Below, in pieces: positions 36,461 through 44,869 of a stretch of DNA of 64,000 nt. Source of the DNA: Streptomyces katrae (GTDB taxonomy: Bacteria; Actinomycetota; Actinomycetes; Streptomycetales; Streptomycetaceae). Under the pieces are notes generated by a model. That model was not told the DNA's origin and did not search any database. It saw only the letters and a program-made list of their open reading frames with translations. Both the position numbers and the translations under genes were made by a program. The stretch is taken from the NCBI RefSeq assembly GCF_002028425.1, contig NZ_CP020042.1, positions 4,687,560 to 4,751,559 on the forward strand, read 5' to 3'. Within the stretch, counting starts at the first letter, position 1, and each line of letters begins with the position of its first letter.

Positions 36461-38950
36461 ATGGCGATGAGCAGCCTCTTTGACGACAGCTTCCTGGCCG
36501 ACCTCACCCCCTCCGACGAGGTCCCGCCGCCGCCCGAGGAGCACCACGCCCCCGAGGAGGGCGCGGACGACCTGTTCGGCGGCCGCTTCGACCTGCCCGT
36601 GGACCGGGACTCCCACTACCGCGACGGCGCCCCCCGGCCGGTCATCGACCCGGCGGCCCTGCTGGACGGGCTGAACGAGCAGCAGGCCGCCGCCGTGGTG
36701 CACGCGGGCTCCCCGCTGCTCATCGTGGCCGGCGCCGGCTCCGGCAAGACCCGCGTGCTGACCCACCGCATCGGACACCTGCTGTCCGCGCGGCACGTCC
36801 ACCCGGGCCAGATCCTGGCGATCACCTTCACCAACAAGGCCGCGGCCGAGATGAAGGAGCGCGTCGAGAACCTGGTCGGCCCGCGCGCCAACGCCATGTG
36901 GGTCTCCACCTTCCACAGCGCGTGCGTGCGCATCCTGCGCCGCGAGTCCAAGCGCCTGGGCTTCACCTCCTCGTTCTCGATCTACGACGCCGCCGACTCC
37001 AAGCGCCTCATGGCGCTGGTCTGCCGCGACCTGGACCTCGACCCGAAGAAGTTCCCGCCCAAGTCCTTCAACGCCAAGATCTCGAACCTCAAGAACGAGC
37101 TCATCGACGAGGACGCCTTCGCCGCCCAGGCCGCCGACGGTTTCGAGAAGACCCTCGCCCAGGCGTACGCGATGTACCAGGGTCGGCTGCGCGAGGCCAA
37201 CGCGCTCGACTTCGACGACATCATCATGACCACGGTCCACCTCCTCCAGGCCTTCCCGGACGTGGCCGAGCACTACCGGCGCCGCTTCCGGCACGTCCTG
37301 GTCGACGAGTACCAGGACACCAACCACGCCCAGTACACCCTGGTGCGCGAGCTGGTCGGCCCCGGCTACCCGGACCTGCCGCCCGCCGAACTGTGCGTGG
37401 TGGGCGACGCCGACCAGTCGATCTACGCCTTCCGCGGCGCGACCATCCGCAACATCCTCCAGTTCGAGGAGGACTACAAGGACGCCACGACGATCCTGCT
37501 GGAGCAGAACTACCGCTCCACGCAGACGATCCTCTCCGCCGCCAACGCCGTCATCGAGCGCAACGAGAACCGCCGCGCCAAGAACCTGTGGACCCAGGCC
37601 GGCAGCGGTGCCGTCATCACCGGCTACGTCGCCGACACCGAGCACGACGAGGCCCAGTTCGTCGCCGACGAGATCGACCGGCTGACGGACGCGGGCGAGG
37701 CCAAGGCCGGCGACGTCGCGATCTTCTACCGGACCAACGCCCAGTCCCGCGTGTTCGAGGAGATCTTCATCCGGGTCGGACTGCCCTACAAGGTCGTCGG
37801 CGGCGTCCGCTTCTACGAGCGCAAGGAGGTCCGGGACGTCCTGGCCTACCTGCGCGTCCTGGCCAACCCCGAGGACAACGTCCCGCTGCGCCGCATCCTC
37901 AACGTGCCCAAGCGCGGCATCGGCGAGCGCGCCGAGGCGATGATCGACGCCCTCGCCCTCCGCGAGAAGATCACCTTCCCGCAGGCCCTGCGCCGGGTGG
38001 ACGAGGCCTTCGGCATGGCCGCCCGCTCCACCAACGCCGTCAAGCGGTTCAACACCCTGATGGAGGAGCTGCGCACCATCGTCGACTCCGGCGCCGGCCC
38101 GGCCGTGGTGCTGGAGGCGGTCCTGGAGCGTACGGGGTACCTCGCCGAGCTCCAGGCCTCGACCGACCCGCAGGACGAGACCCGGATCGAGAACCTCCAG
38201 GAACTGGCTGCCGTCGCCCTCGAATTCGAGCAGGCGAGGGACGAGGACACCCCGGGCACCCTGGCCGAGTTCCTGGAACAGGTCGCGCTCGTCGCCGACT
38301 CCGACCAGATCCCGGACGAGGACCCGGACGGCTCGGGCGTCATCACGCTGATGACCCTGCACACCGCCAAGGGCCTGGAGTTCCCGGTGGTCTTCCTGAC
38401 CGGCATGGAGGACGGGGTCTTCCCGCACATGCGCGCGCTGGGCCAGACCAAGGAGCTGGAGGAGGAGCGCCGCCTCGCCTACGTCGGCATCACCCGCGCC
38501 CGCGAGCGGCTGTACCTCACCCGCTCCAGCATGCGCAGCGCCTGGGGCACCCCCTCGTACAACCCGCCCTCGCGGTTCCTCGAGGAGATCCCGGCCGAGT
38601 ACCTCCAGTGGAAGCGGACCGGCGCCGCGCAGAAGCCGGCCGGGCCGGTGCGCGGATCCGGCTACGGCTCCGGCACGGGGAAGTCCTCGTTCGGGACCTC
38701 GCCCGAGGCCTTCCTGTCCTCCTCGCGCTCCCGGTCGGGCGGTGGCCCGTCCGGGTTCGCGACGCGCCGCGCGACGGACAAGCCGGTCATCGCGCTGGCC
38801 GTCGGGGACCGGGTGACGCACGACCAGTTCGGGCTGGGCACGGTCATGGACGTCCGGGGCGCCGGCGCGGACGCGCAGGCCACCATCGACTTCGGGGACG
38901 ACAAGCCCAAGCGCCTGCTGCTGCGCTACGCGCCGGTGCAGAAGCTCTGA
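36461..38950 (+). CDS. pcrA: ATP-dependent DNA helicase PcrA/UvrD
   Basis: A superfamily 1A 3'-5' helicase acting in repair and replication restart. Of 829 residues, the first 75 are an acidic Pro-rich extension; the motor follows with LNEQQAAAVVHAGSPLLIVAGAGSGKT (Q motif and Walker A), FTNKAAAEMKERV (Ia), DEYQDTN (II), GDADQSIYAFRGA (III), EQNYRST (IV), VTLMTLHTAKGLEFPVVFLTGMEDG (V) and ERRLAYVGITRARERL (VI). The C-terminal end (GDRVTHDQFGLGTVMDVRG) is the Tudor-like RNA polymerase-binding element of PcrA. The ATG at 36461 or a second at 36467 could start it; neither has a clear binding site, so the mRNA may be leaderless. Confidence 0.95.
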   Translation: MAMSSLFDDSFLADLTPSDEVPPPPEEHHAPEEGADDLFGGRFDLPVDRDSHYRDGAPRPVIDPAALLDGLNEQQAAAVVHAGSPLLIVAGAGSGKTRVLTHRIGHLLSARHVHPGQILAITFTNKAAAEMKERVENLVGPRANAMWVSTFHSACVRILRRESKRLGFTSSFSIYDAADSKRLMALVCRDLDLDPKKFPPKSFNAKISNLKNELIDEDAFAAQAADGFEKTLAQAYAMYQGRLREANALDFDDIIMTTVHLLQAFPDVAEHYRRRFRHVLVDEYQDTNHAQYTLVRELVGPGYPDLPPAELCVVGDADQSIYAFRGATIRNILQFEEDYKDATTILLEQNYRSTQTILSAANAVIERNENRRAKNLWTQAGSGAVITGYVADTEHDEAQFVADEIDRLTDAGEAKAGDVAIFYRTNAQSRVFEEIFIRVGLPYKVVGGVRFYERKEVRDVLAYLRVLANPEDNVPLRRILNVPKRGIGERAEAMIDALALREKITFPQALRRVDEAFGMAARSTNAVKRFNTLMEELRTIVDSGAGPAVVLEAVLERTGYLAELQASTDPQDETRIENLQELAAVALEFEQARDEDTPGTLAEFLEQVALVADSDQIPDEDPDGSGVITLMTLHTAKGLEFPVVFLTGMEDGVFPHMRALGQTKELEEERRLAYVGITRARERLYLTRSSMRSAWGTPSYNPPSRFLEEIPAEYLQWKRTGAAQKPAGPVRGSGYGSGTGKSSFGTSPEAFLSSSRSRSGGGPSGFATRRATDKPVIALAVGDRVTHDQFGLGTVMDVRGAGADAQATIDFGDDKPKRLLLRYAPVQKL

Positions 38951-38996
38951 GGCGCAGGGCCCGCCGGGGCCGCCGGCGCCTGAGGGCCGCCGGCTG

Positions 38997-40541
38997 CTAG
39001 GTCGGGTCCAGGCCGTGGTTGCGCAGCCACGCCAGGGGGTCGATGGCGGAGCCGCCACCGGGCCGTACCTCGAAGTGGAGGTGCGGGCCGGTGGAGTTGC
39101 CGGAGTTGCCGGAGTAGGCGATGACGTCGCCGGCCTTGACCTGCCCGGACCGGATCTTGGTGCTGCTGAGGTGGCAGTACCAGGTCTCGGTGCCGTCGGG
39201 AGAGGTCAGGATGGCCATGTTCCCGTAGGCGCTGTTCCACTGGGTGCGCATGGTGCCGTCGGTGGCGGCCATGACCGGGGTGCCGTAGGAGACCGGGAAG
39301 TCGATGCCGGTGTGCACGGACATCCACATGCCGCCGGCCTGGCCGAACATGGCGCTCAGCCCGTGCTGGGTGACGGGGATGGCGAACTTGGGGCGGGCCG
39401 CCTCCTTGGCCGCCGCCTCCTCGGCCCGCTTCTTCTTCTCGTCTTCCTGCCGCTGCTTGAGGTCGATCCGCTCCTGGGTGCGGCTCGCGCGGTCGGCGAA
39501 GTCACCGGCGTCGGCGCTCAGGGCGGCCAGCTGGGTGTCGAGCTTGTTGTTCGCCGCGACCGGCTTCACGGAGGCCGGGTCGGGGGCGGCCATCGTCGTG
39601 GTGTCCTCGGACGGCTTGTCACCGCCGGTGAGACCGCTGACGGAGGCGGCGGCGATTCCCGCGACGCCCATCACGCAGACCGAGGGCACGGCCACGGTCA
39701 GCAGGGCGGAGCGCTTGGCCGGCGTACGGCGCCGGGCGCTGCCGCCCGCCTTGTCCTTGCCGCCGCCCTTGGCGCCGCCGCGGCCGCCGGCCCGGCGCGC
39801 CGAACGCGGCTCCGGGGTGGCGGAGGCCAGGGGGACCATCTGCGTGGGCAGGTCGTGGACGGCGTCGTCGGTGAACTGCGGGTCCTCGAACTGCGGGTCG
39901 TCGAACTGAGCGTCGTCGCCCTCGGCGGGGAAGGCGGGGCCGAGGGGCTCGAAGACGGAGGTCTCGTCATCGGCGTACGCGTCGGCCGCCGGTTCGGCCT
40001 CCTCGACACCGCCGCCGCTGTTCCACGCGGTGGCGTCGTAGGCGCCGGTGTCCTGGCCGTGCCCGTGTCCGTAGCCGGAGAAGTCCCACTGGCCGGTCGG
40101 CTCGGAGCCGGGGGTGTCGTACCCGAACGGGGCCGACGGGTAATCGGCGACGGTGGCGGCGGAGTTCGCGGAGTTCCAGGTGCTCGCGTCCCAGGAGCCG
40201 GTCGCGTCCTCGGGGACGGTCTGGGCCGGGACGCTGGAGAGGTAGTCCTGCTGCGCGGTCCACGCGGTGCTGTCGTAGGCGCCGGTGTCGGCGGTCGACG
40301 GGTACGCGCCGGAGGCGTCGTAGGCGTCGTAGTTCCCGTAACTGCCGGACGGGGCGTAATCCGTGACGTACTGATAGCCCTGGCCCTGCGTTTCGTAGGA
40401 AACGTATGCCTGGTCACCAGCGAAAGTGGTGGTGGAAAGGCCGTCGTACCCCAAATCGGGGTACTGGCCCGACGTCGGGCGGTCGTTCACCAACTTCTCT
40501 TTCGCCTCGGCAGTGGGGGCCTGGGTGGCCGGGGAACTCAA
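38997..40541 (-). CDS. Membrane-anchored M23 (LytM) metallopeptidase with aromatic-rich cytoplasmic tail
   Basis: A 514-residue type II membrane protein. Residues 1-250 are disordered and rich in Tyr, Asp, Gly, Ser and Trp, with motifs repeated loosely (TGAYDSTAW, TGAYDATAWNSG, TGSWDASTWNS, and DPQFEDPQF). A basic stretch and one span (about 278-304) put this tail in the cytoplasm. A short coiled coil (LKQRQEDEKKKRAEEAAAKE) precedes the M23 domain (388-514) with HTGIDFP and HLHFEVR zinc motifs, indicating an active peptidoglycan endopeptidase. The start appears to be TTG with GGTGA upstream; GTG at 40490 is an alternative. Confidence 0.9.
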   Translation of the reverse strand: MSSPATQAPTAEAKEKLVNDRPTSGQYPDLGYDGLSTTTFAGDQAYVSYETQGQGYQYVTDYAPSGSYGNYDAYDASGAYPSTADTGAYDSTAWTAQQDYLSSVPAQTVPEDATGSWDASTWNSANSAATVADYPSAPFGYDTPGSEPTGQWDFSGYGHGHGQDTGAYDATAWNSGGGVEEAEPAADAYADDETSVFEPLGPAFPAEGDDAQFDDPQFEDPQFTDDAVHDLPTQMVPLASATPEPRSARRAGGRGGAKGGGKDKAGGSARRRTPAKRSALLTVAVPSVCVMGVAGIAAASVSGLTGGDKPSEDTTTMAAPDPASVKPVAANNKLDTQLAALSADAGDFADRASRTQERIDLKQRQEDEKKKRAEEAAAKEAARPKFAIPVTQHGLSAMFGQAGGMWMSVHTGIDFPVSYGTPVMAATDGTMRTQWNSAYGNMAILTSPDGTETWYCHLSSTKIRSGQVKAGDVIAYSGNSGNSTGPHLHFEVRPGGGSAIDPLAWLRNHGLDPT

Positions 40542-40701
40542 GGTTCACCGGAGGAGAGCAGTGGCGTGACTGTACCCGGCGGTTACTCGCCTCGACAATC
40601 TTCGGCGGGTTTCGAGCTCGGGGGAACCGGGCATTCGGCCGCCTTTCGGTCGCAGGGAGACCGACCCTTGGCCTTGAGTTCGAAATTCGTTCGACTCCGG
40701 G

Positions 40702-41073
40702 TCATCCGGTGTTGTAGGCGAACGCGAGCAGCAGCGCGAACGGCACCGGCACCAGCGCGGCCGACCGCAGCCAGGTCCCGCGGCGTGCCCTGGACGGCAG
40801 GACGGCGTCGACGACGAACACCGCGCCGACCAGCAGCACACCCGTGACGACGAGCAGGAACAGCATGGCCGCGGAGTGGTCGAGGGTGTGGAAGTCGCAG
40901 TTGCGCAGGTCCGGCCCGGCGAGGTCGGCGGTGCTGTGGCAGTCCATGGGCAGGTACTCCGTCAGCGCCCACCAGGCCAGGTAGAGGGGCACGGTGGCGG
41001 GTACGCCGAGGGCCAGGTTCGCCAGAACGGGCGCCAGCACCCCGCGCCGCGCCGCCGTACCCTCCCCGCCCAT
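40702..41073 (-). CDS. Small membrane protein, function unknown
   Basis: A 123-residue protein with three hydrophobic segments (VLAPVLANLALGVPATVPLYLAWWAL, AAMLFLLVVTGVLLVGAVFVV, LRSAALVPVPFALLLAFAY) and an extracellular-looking Cys/His-containing loop (MDCHSTADLAGPDLRNCDFHTLDH). The loop's two Cys could form a disulfide. The ATG at 41073 is preferred over an open frame to 41406 that reads Arg-rich shadow sequence. No family recognised. Confidence 0.65.
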   Translation of the reverse strand: MGGEGTAARRGVLAPVLANLALGVPATVPLYLAWWALTEYLPMDCHSTADLAGPDLRNCDFHTLDHSAAMLFLLVVTGVLLVGAVFVVDAVLPSRARRGTWLRSAALVPVPFALLLAFAYNTG

Positions 41074-41144
41074 GCCCCCGCCCGTCCCCCTGCTGCGTCT
41101 GCCGCGTCCGCTGCGTCCGCCCCGTCCCGGAATCCTCCGGGGGC

Positions 41145-41981
41145 TCAGACGACCATGCCCTCCCCTTCGGTTCCGGCCGGCCGGGGTTTCCTCACGGGCC
41201 CCTCCGCTCGGCCGGCGCCCCCGGCGTCGCGCACCGGACCGTCGAGGGCCCGCCGGACGGCGGTGATGACGGCGGGATGCACCGGAAGGGCGAGGTGCCC
41301 GATCCCGGTGACCTCGATGTTCGTCGCGTCCAGGTCCGGGTGCTCGATCCGGGCCGTGCCGGCCGGGGCCATCAGGGCGTCGAACTCGCTCCAGAAGGCC
41401 ACGCACCGGGTCCGGCAGCCGGGCGCGGGCGCGCGCAGCTCGGCCATCACCGGGGAGTCCGGGCGCATCTGGCGGACCAGCGGGTGGGCGTCCATGAAGG
41501 GGGCGACGCGGGTCCCGCCGTGCGGGGTGCCGAGGGTGACCAGCGTCCGCACCCGGGCGTCACCGCCGAGCCGCTGGACGTAGTACCGCCCGACCAGCCC
41601 GCCCAGGCTGTGTCCCACGAGGTCCACCCGGTCCTGACCGCTGCGCTCGCACAGCTCCTCGACGCGCCGGGCGAGGTGGCGGGCGGTGACGCGCAGGTCG
41701 AGGGTGAGGGGGGAGTAGTTGTACGTCTCCACGCGCCGCCGGCCGCCCGCCCCGAGGGCGCGGCGCAGCAGGACGAACACCGACCGGTTGTCGGTGAACC
41801 CGTGCAGCAGCAGGACGGGCGGCAACTGCCCGGACCCGTCGCGGTGTCGCTTCGCGCGCTCCTCCCGGACTCCACTCGGGTAGAGGAGCATGTGCCCGGC
41901 GAGCACCAATGCCTCCAGGACCGCGGCCCGCAGGGCGGCCCCCGAGCGCGGGACGGGCAGCGGTGCGATCGTCAGCCCCAT
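41145..41981 (-). CDS. Lipase/alpha-beta hydrolase
   Basis: A 278-residue hydrolase of the class 2 lipase (EstA/LipA-like) type: oxyanion motif VLLLHGFTDNRS, nucleophile elbow VGHSLGGLVGRYYVQ, TLGTPHGGT, acid in FWSEFDALMAP and catalytic His in TGIGHLALPVHPAV. The N-terminus (GAALRAAVLEALVLAGHMLLYP) is hydrophobic and may be a membrane anchor. It lies immediately upstream, divergently, of icmB. The physiological ester substrate is unknown. Confidence 0.88.
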   Translation of the reverse strand: MGLTIAPLPVPRSGAALRAAVLEALVLAGHMLLYPSGVREERAKRHRDGSGQLPPVLLLHGFTDNRSVFVLLRRALGAGGRRRVETYNYSPLTLDLRVTARHLARRVEELCERSGQDRVDLVGHSLGGLVGRYYVQRLGGDARVRTLVTLGTPHGGTRVAPFMDAHPLVRQMRPDSPVMAELRAPAPGCRTRCVAFWSEFDALMAPAGTARIEHPDLDATNIEVTGIGHLALPVHPAVITAVRRALDGPVRDAGGAGRAEGPVRKPRPAGTEGEGMVV

Positions 41982-42192
41982 CGACGGCCTCCCCTGACCT
42001 CTTGGGTGCGGGGCCGTGCCGGCTGCCGACGTGGCCCCGCCACCGTGCCGTGCGGCTGTCGGCGCGGTGGCGGGGCGACTGGGCGAGGTGAATCAACGGC
42101 GTCCCACGTGTGATTTCCCCCTCCCCGTTGACCGTGAAACGGTGCCGTGCGCAATGCTGTACTTAACGTTCGTTCACTCGGGAGGCAGTGCG

Positions 42193-42597
42193 ATGGGTGT
42201 GACCGGTCCGATCCGTGTGGTGGTGGCCAAGCCGGGTCTCGACGGCCACGACCGCGGGGCCAAGGTGATCGCGCGGGCGCTGCGGGACGCGGGCATGGAG
42301 GTCATCTACACGGGCCTGCACCAGACCCCCGAGCAGATCGTCGACACCGCGATCCAGGAGGACGCCGACGCCATCGGCCTGTCGATCCTCTCGGGCGCGC
42401 ACAACACGCTGTTCGTGCGGGTGCTGGACCTGCTGAAGGAGCGGGACGCGGAGGACATCAAGGTCTTCGGCGGCGGGATCATCCCGGAGGACGACATCGC
42501 CCCGCTGAAGGAGAAGGGCGTGGCGGCGATCTTCACCCCCGGCGCGACGACGACGGAGATCGTCGACTGGGTCAACACCCACGTCCGCCCGGCCTGA
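42193..42597 (+). CDS. icmB: Cobalamin-binding small subunit of isobutyryl-CoA mutase (IcmB)
   Basis: A 134-residue B12-binding domain protein. The DxHxxG motif with the lower-ligand His is in [18 protein letters not shown], with SxL ([10 protein letters not shown]) and GG ([10 protein letters not shown]) completing the cobalamin pocket. Stand-alone subunits of this size pair with a large IcmA-type subunit to interconvert isobutyryl-CoA and n-butyryl-CoA, supplying polyketide precursors; no large subunit is encoded in the window. GGGAGG lies about 9 nt before the ATG; the long upstream open frame (from 42016) is non-conserved spacer. Confidence 0.88.
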   Translation: MGVTGPIRVVVAKPGLDGHDRGAKVIARALRDAGMEVIYTGLHQTPEQIVDTAIQEDADAIGLSILSGAHNTLFVRVLDLLKERDAEDIKVFGGGIIPEDDIAPLKEKGVAAIFTPGATTTEIVDWVNTHVRPA

Positions 42598-43016
42598 CCC
42601 ACCCGGCTCCCGCTGGGAGCCGCCCCCCCCGGGTGTTTCAGCCCTCGCTGGCGTTCCTCCCCTGGGGGAGGCCCCCTGGCCCCTCCTCCCCCGGGCGGGC
42701 AGTGCCCGGGTGTTTCAGCCCTCGCTGGCGTTCCTCCCTTGGCGGAGACCCCTGGCCTCTGCCCCCCCGGGGCGCGCAGCGCCCGGGGGTTTTCAGCCTC
42801 GCCGGCGTTTGAGGCGCGGGGTCAGGGGCGGAGCCCCTGGGAACGGTGGAAGGGCGGGTAGGGGACCTCGCACCGCGCAGCGGCACCGGCCCGCAGGCGG
42901 GGGACGGTCCTCAGCCGGGGTCCGTCACGGCGGCCGGGCCCGTCACGGCCGACGGGGTCCGTCCCGGCGGCGGGGCCCGTTAAGGCCGACGGGGCACGTC
43001 ACGGCGACGGGGCACG
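42598..43016. other. Repeat-filled intergenic spacer between icmB and the DUF5691-like gene
   Basis: A 419-bp region with no supportable gene. It consists of three 77-bp tandem units, one copy of a dispersed Streptomyces-type intergenic element and an array of about 18-bp repeats that runs into the 3' end of the convergent gene. Confidence 0.7.
42628..42850. repeat. Three ~77-bp tandem units merging into a dispersed intergenic element
   Basis: Units start at 42628, 42705 and 42782, each opening CCCGGGTGTTTCAGCCCTCGC or a variant, then TGGCGTTCCTCCC. The third unit passes into the element core (GGGGTCAGGGGCGGAGCCCC) that recurs at 49869 and 57296. Confidence 0.75.
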
Positions 43017-43030
43017 TCACGACGGCGGGG
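42915..43030. repeat. ~18-bp tandem repeat array
   Basis: Six or so diverged units of the form CGGGGYCCGTCACGGCCGA (e.g. CGGGGCACGTCACGGCGA twice). The last unit overlaps the final codons of the minus-strand gene ending at 43017. Confidence 0.7.
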
Positions 43031-44585
43031 TCAACTCCGCGAGCATGTCGGCCCGTACCCGCAGCGTCGCCACCAGCCTCTGGAACGCCTCGGCCCAGTA
43101 CGCGGAGGCCCCGGAGCCCCCCTCCGGGACATCCGCCGCCCCGGCCGTGAGGCCCTCCAGCCGGCCCGCCTCCGCCGGATCGAGGCAGCGCTCCGCCAGC
43201 CCCATCACCCCGCTGAAGCTCCACGGATAACCCCCCGCGGCCCGCGCCGCGTCCAGCGCGTCCACCACCGCCCGCCCCAGCGCCCCCGCCCACGGCACGC
43301 GGCAGACCCCGAGCAGCTGGAACGCCTCCGACAGCCCGTGGGCCCGCACGAACTCCGCGACCCACTGCGCCCGTTCCCCCTCCGGCAGGGTCTCCAGCAG
43401 CTTGGCCCGCTCCGCGAGCGACGCCGTGCCCGGCCCCGCCGCGGGCGGCGCGGACGCCGCGCCCAGCAGCGCCTTCGACCACTGCGCGTCCCCCTGCCGC
43501 ACCGCCGCCCGGCACCAGGCGGCGTGTATCTCCTCCGCCCAGCCGTCGGCCACCGGCAGCGCCACTATCTCCGCCGGCTCCAGCCCCCCGAACCGCTCCC
43601 GCCAGCAGGACAGCGGAGCCGCGTCCACCACCTGGCCGAGCCACCACGCCCGCTCCCCGCGCCCGGCGGGCGGCCGCTTGACCACCCCGTCGCGCAGCAT
43701 CCCCGCGTCGCACTCCGCCGGCGGCCGCACCGCGTCCGGGCCCACGCAGGCCAGCGCCCGCTCCGCCATCCGCCCGGCCAGCGCCGACTGCGGAAGCGCG
43801 GACAGCAGTTCCGCCGCCGTCGCCCGTACGTTGCGGCTGCGGTCGCCCAGCGCCGCCTCCAGGAAGGGCTCGTCGGCCATCGACAGCCCGGCCCGCAGCG
43901 AGTCGAGGAACATCAGCCGGTCCTCGGCCCGCTCGGTGGCCCACGTGGAGGCCAGCAGCCGGGTCGCCGCCGCCGCGTCACGGGCCCGTACGGCGCCCAG
44001 CAGCGCGACCCGCTCCGCGAACAGGCCCTCCTCCCACAGCCGGGTCACCGCCTCCGCGTCGGCGGGGTCGGGCAGTTCGCCGGCGCCGCCCGCCGCGCCG
44101 CGCAGCGCGAACCGCCATTCCGGATTCAGCCGGGCCAGCCAGAGCCCCCGCGCGCCGGCCAGCGCCAGCGCCTGCGCGCGCAGGTCGGTGCGGGCCCGGG
44201 CCGCGTCCAGCAGCGCCGGGACCAGCGCCGACGGAGCCCGGTAGCCGTGCCGCCCGGCGGCTGCCAGCCACTGCGGGAGCAGCTCCGTCAGATCCGGGGC
44301 GGCCCCACGCCGCCCGGCGCCGCCGCCGCTCGTACGGCCGGCGAGCAGGTGGGCGAGCCGCCGCCGGGCGGCTTCCGGCGGCGCCGGGCGCGGATCCCGG
44401 GGCGCGGGGTCCGGCAGCCGGGCCGCCGGCGCGGGCCGCAGCCCGGCGCGGCGGCGCAGCGTCTGCACGGCCGCCGCGTCGAGCAGCGCCCGCGGGGTGC
44501 CGCCCCGCCGCTCGGTCCCCAGCAGCGCGGCGGTGACCAGTGCCTCCCAGTCCCCGTCCGCGTATCCCTCTCCGGTCTCGCCCAT
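43017..44585 (-). CDS. DUF5691-like helical-repeat protein of the MoxR/VWA cassette
   Basis: A 522-residue soluble, Ala/Arg/Leu-rich protein. Mid-chain segments (EPFLEAALGDRSRNVRATAAELLSALPQ) have the helix-turn-helix rhythm and conserved Asp/Arg of HEAT repeats. The N-terminus (DWEALVTAALLGTERRGGTP) matches what I recall as DUF5691, typically encoded beside SWIM, MoxR, DUF5682 and VWA genes. It has no signal peptide or catalytic motif and is probably a scaffold or adaptor. GAGGGAGGGG precedes the ATG. It is downstream of the SWIM gene on the same strand, separated by 284 bp that contain a large stem-loop and a seven-codon ORF. Confidence 0.8.
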   Translation of the reverse strand: MGETGEGYADGDWEALVTAALLGTERRGGTPRALLDAAAVQTLRRRAGLRPAPAARLPDPAPRDPRPAPPEAARRRLAHLLAGRTSGGGAGRRGAAPDLTELLPQWLAAAGRHGYRAPSALVPALLDAARARTDLRAQALALAGARGLWLARLNPEWRFALRGAAGGAGELPDPADAEAVTRLWEEGLFAERVALLGAVRARDAAAATRLLASTWATERAEDRLMFLDSLRAGLSMADEPFLEAALGDRSRNVRATAAELLSALPQSALAGRMAERALACVGPDAVRPPAECDAGMLRDGVVKRPPAGRGERAWWLGQVVDAAPLSCWRERFGGLEPAEIVALPVADGWAEEIHAAWCRAAVRQGDAQWSKALLGAASAPPAAGPGTASLAERAKLLETLPEGERAQWVAEFVRAHGLSEAFQLLGVCRVPWAGALGRAVVDALDAARAAGGYPWSFSGVMGLAERCLDPAEAGRLEGLTAGAADVPEGGSGASAYWAEAFQRLVATLRVRADMLAELTPPS

Positions 44586-44642
44586 CCGGCCCCTCCCTCG
44601 TCAGTCCCCGTCAGTGGTCCGTCGTCCAGCCGGTCCGTCGTC

Positions 44643-44707
44643 TTCGTGCGGCCCGGCTCCGGTCCCGCCCCCTCCGCGGGACCGGAGCCTCGGATGTGCC
44701 GCACGAA
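44643..44707. other. Long two-part stem-loop between the SWIM and DUF5691-like genes
   Basis: Outer arms TTCGTGCGGC (44643-44652) and GCCGCACGAA (44698-44707) enclose inner arms GGCTCCGGTCCCGC (44655-44668) and GCGGGACCGGAGCC (44676-44689), giving 24 paired bases with a 7-nt loop. On the minus strand it lies just after a tiny ORF (44736-44713) and 58 nt before the DUF5691-like start, so it may be a terminator for the SWIM transcript or a leader control element. Confidence 0.6.
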
Positions 44708-44869
44708 CCCGTTCAGCTGGCGTGGTTGTCGTTCATGAAAGCCCCCCGGCTCCTCGTCCGCGCGTCGGCGCCCCCGCGCCTCCGCGTCCTCCATGTCGGT
44801 CTGTCAGACGGCATGGATCCCCCCAGGCCCCCTGCGTTCCAGGTGTGTTCGCGTCCTTCCTCGGATGCT

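Noticed and set aside
42016..42192. 59-residue N-terminal extension of IcmB
   Set aside because: B12 subunits of this type begin near [11 protein letters not shown]; the extension is spacer/promoter sequence and GGGAGG lies before 42193.
44288..44794. 168-residue minus-strand frame between SWIM and DUF5691-like genes
   Set aside because: Most of it overlaps the DUF5691-like gene out of frame, and the rest spans the large stem-loop; it lacks coding character.
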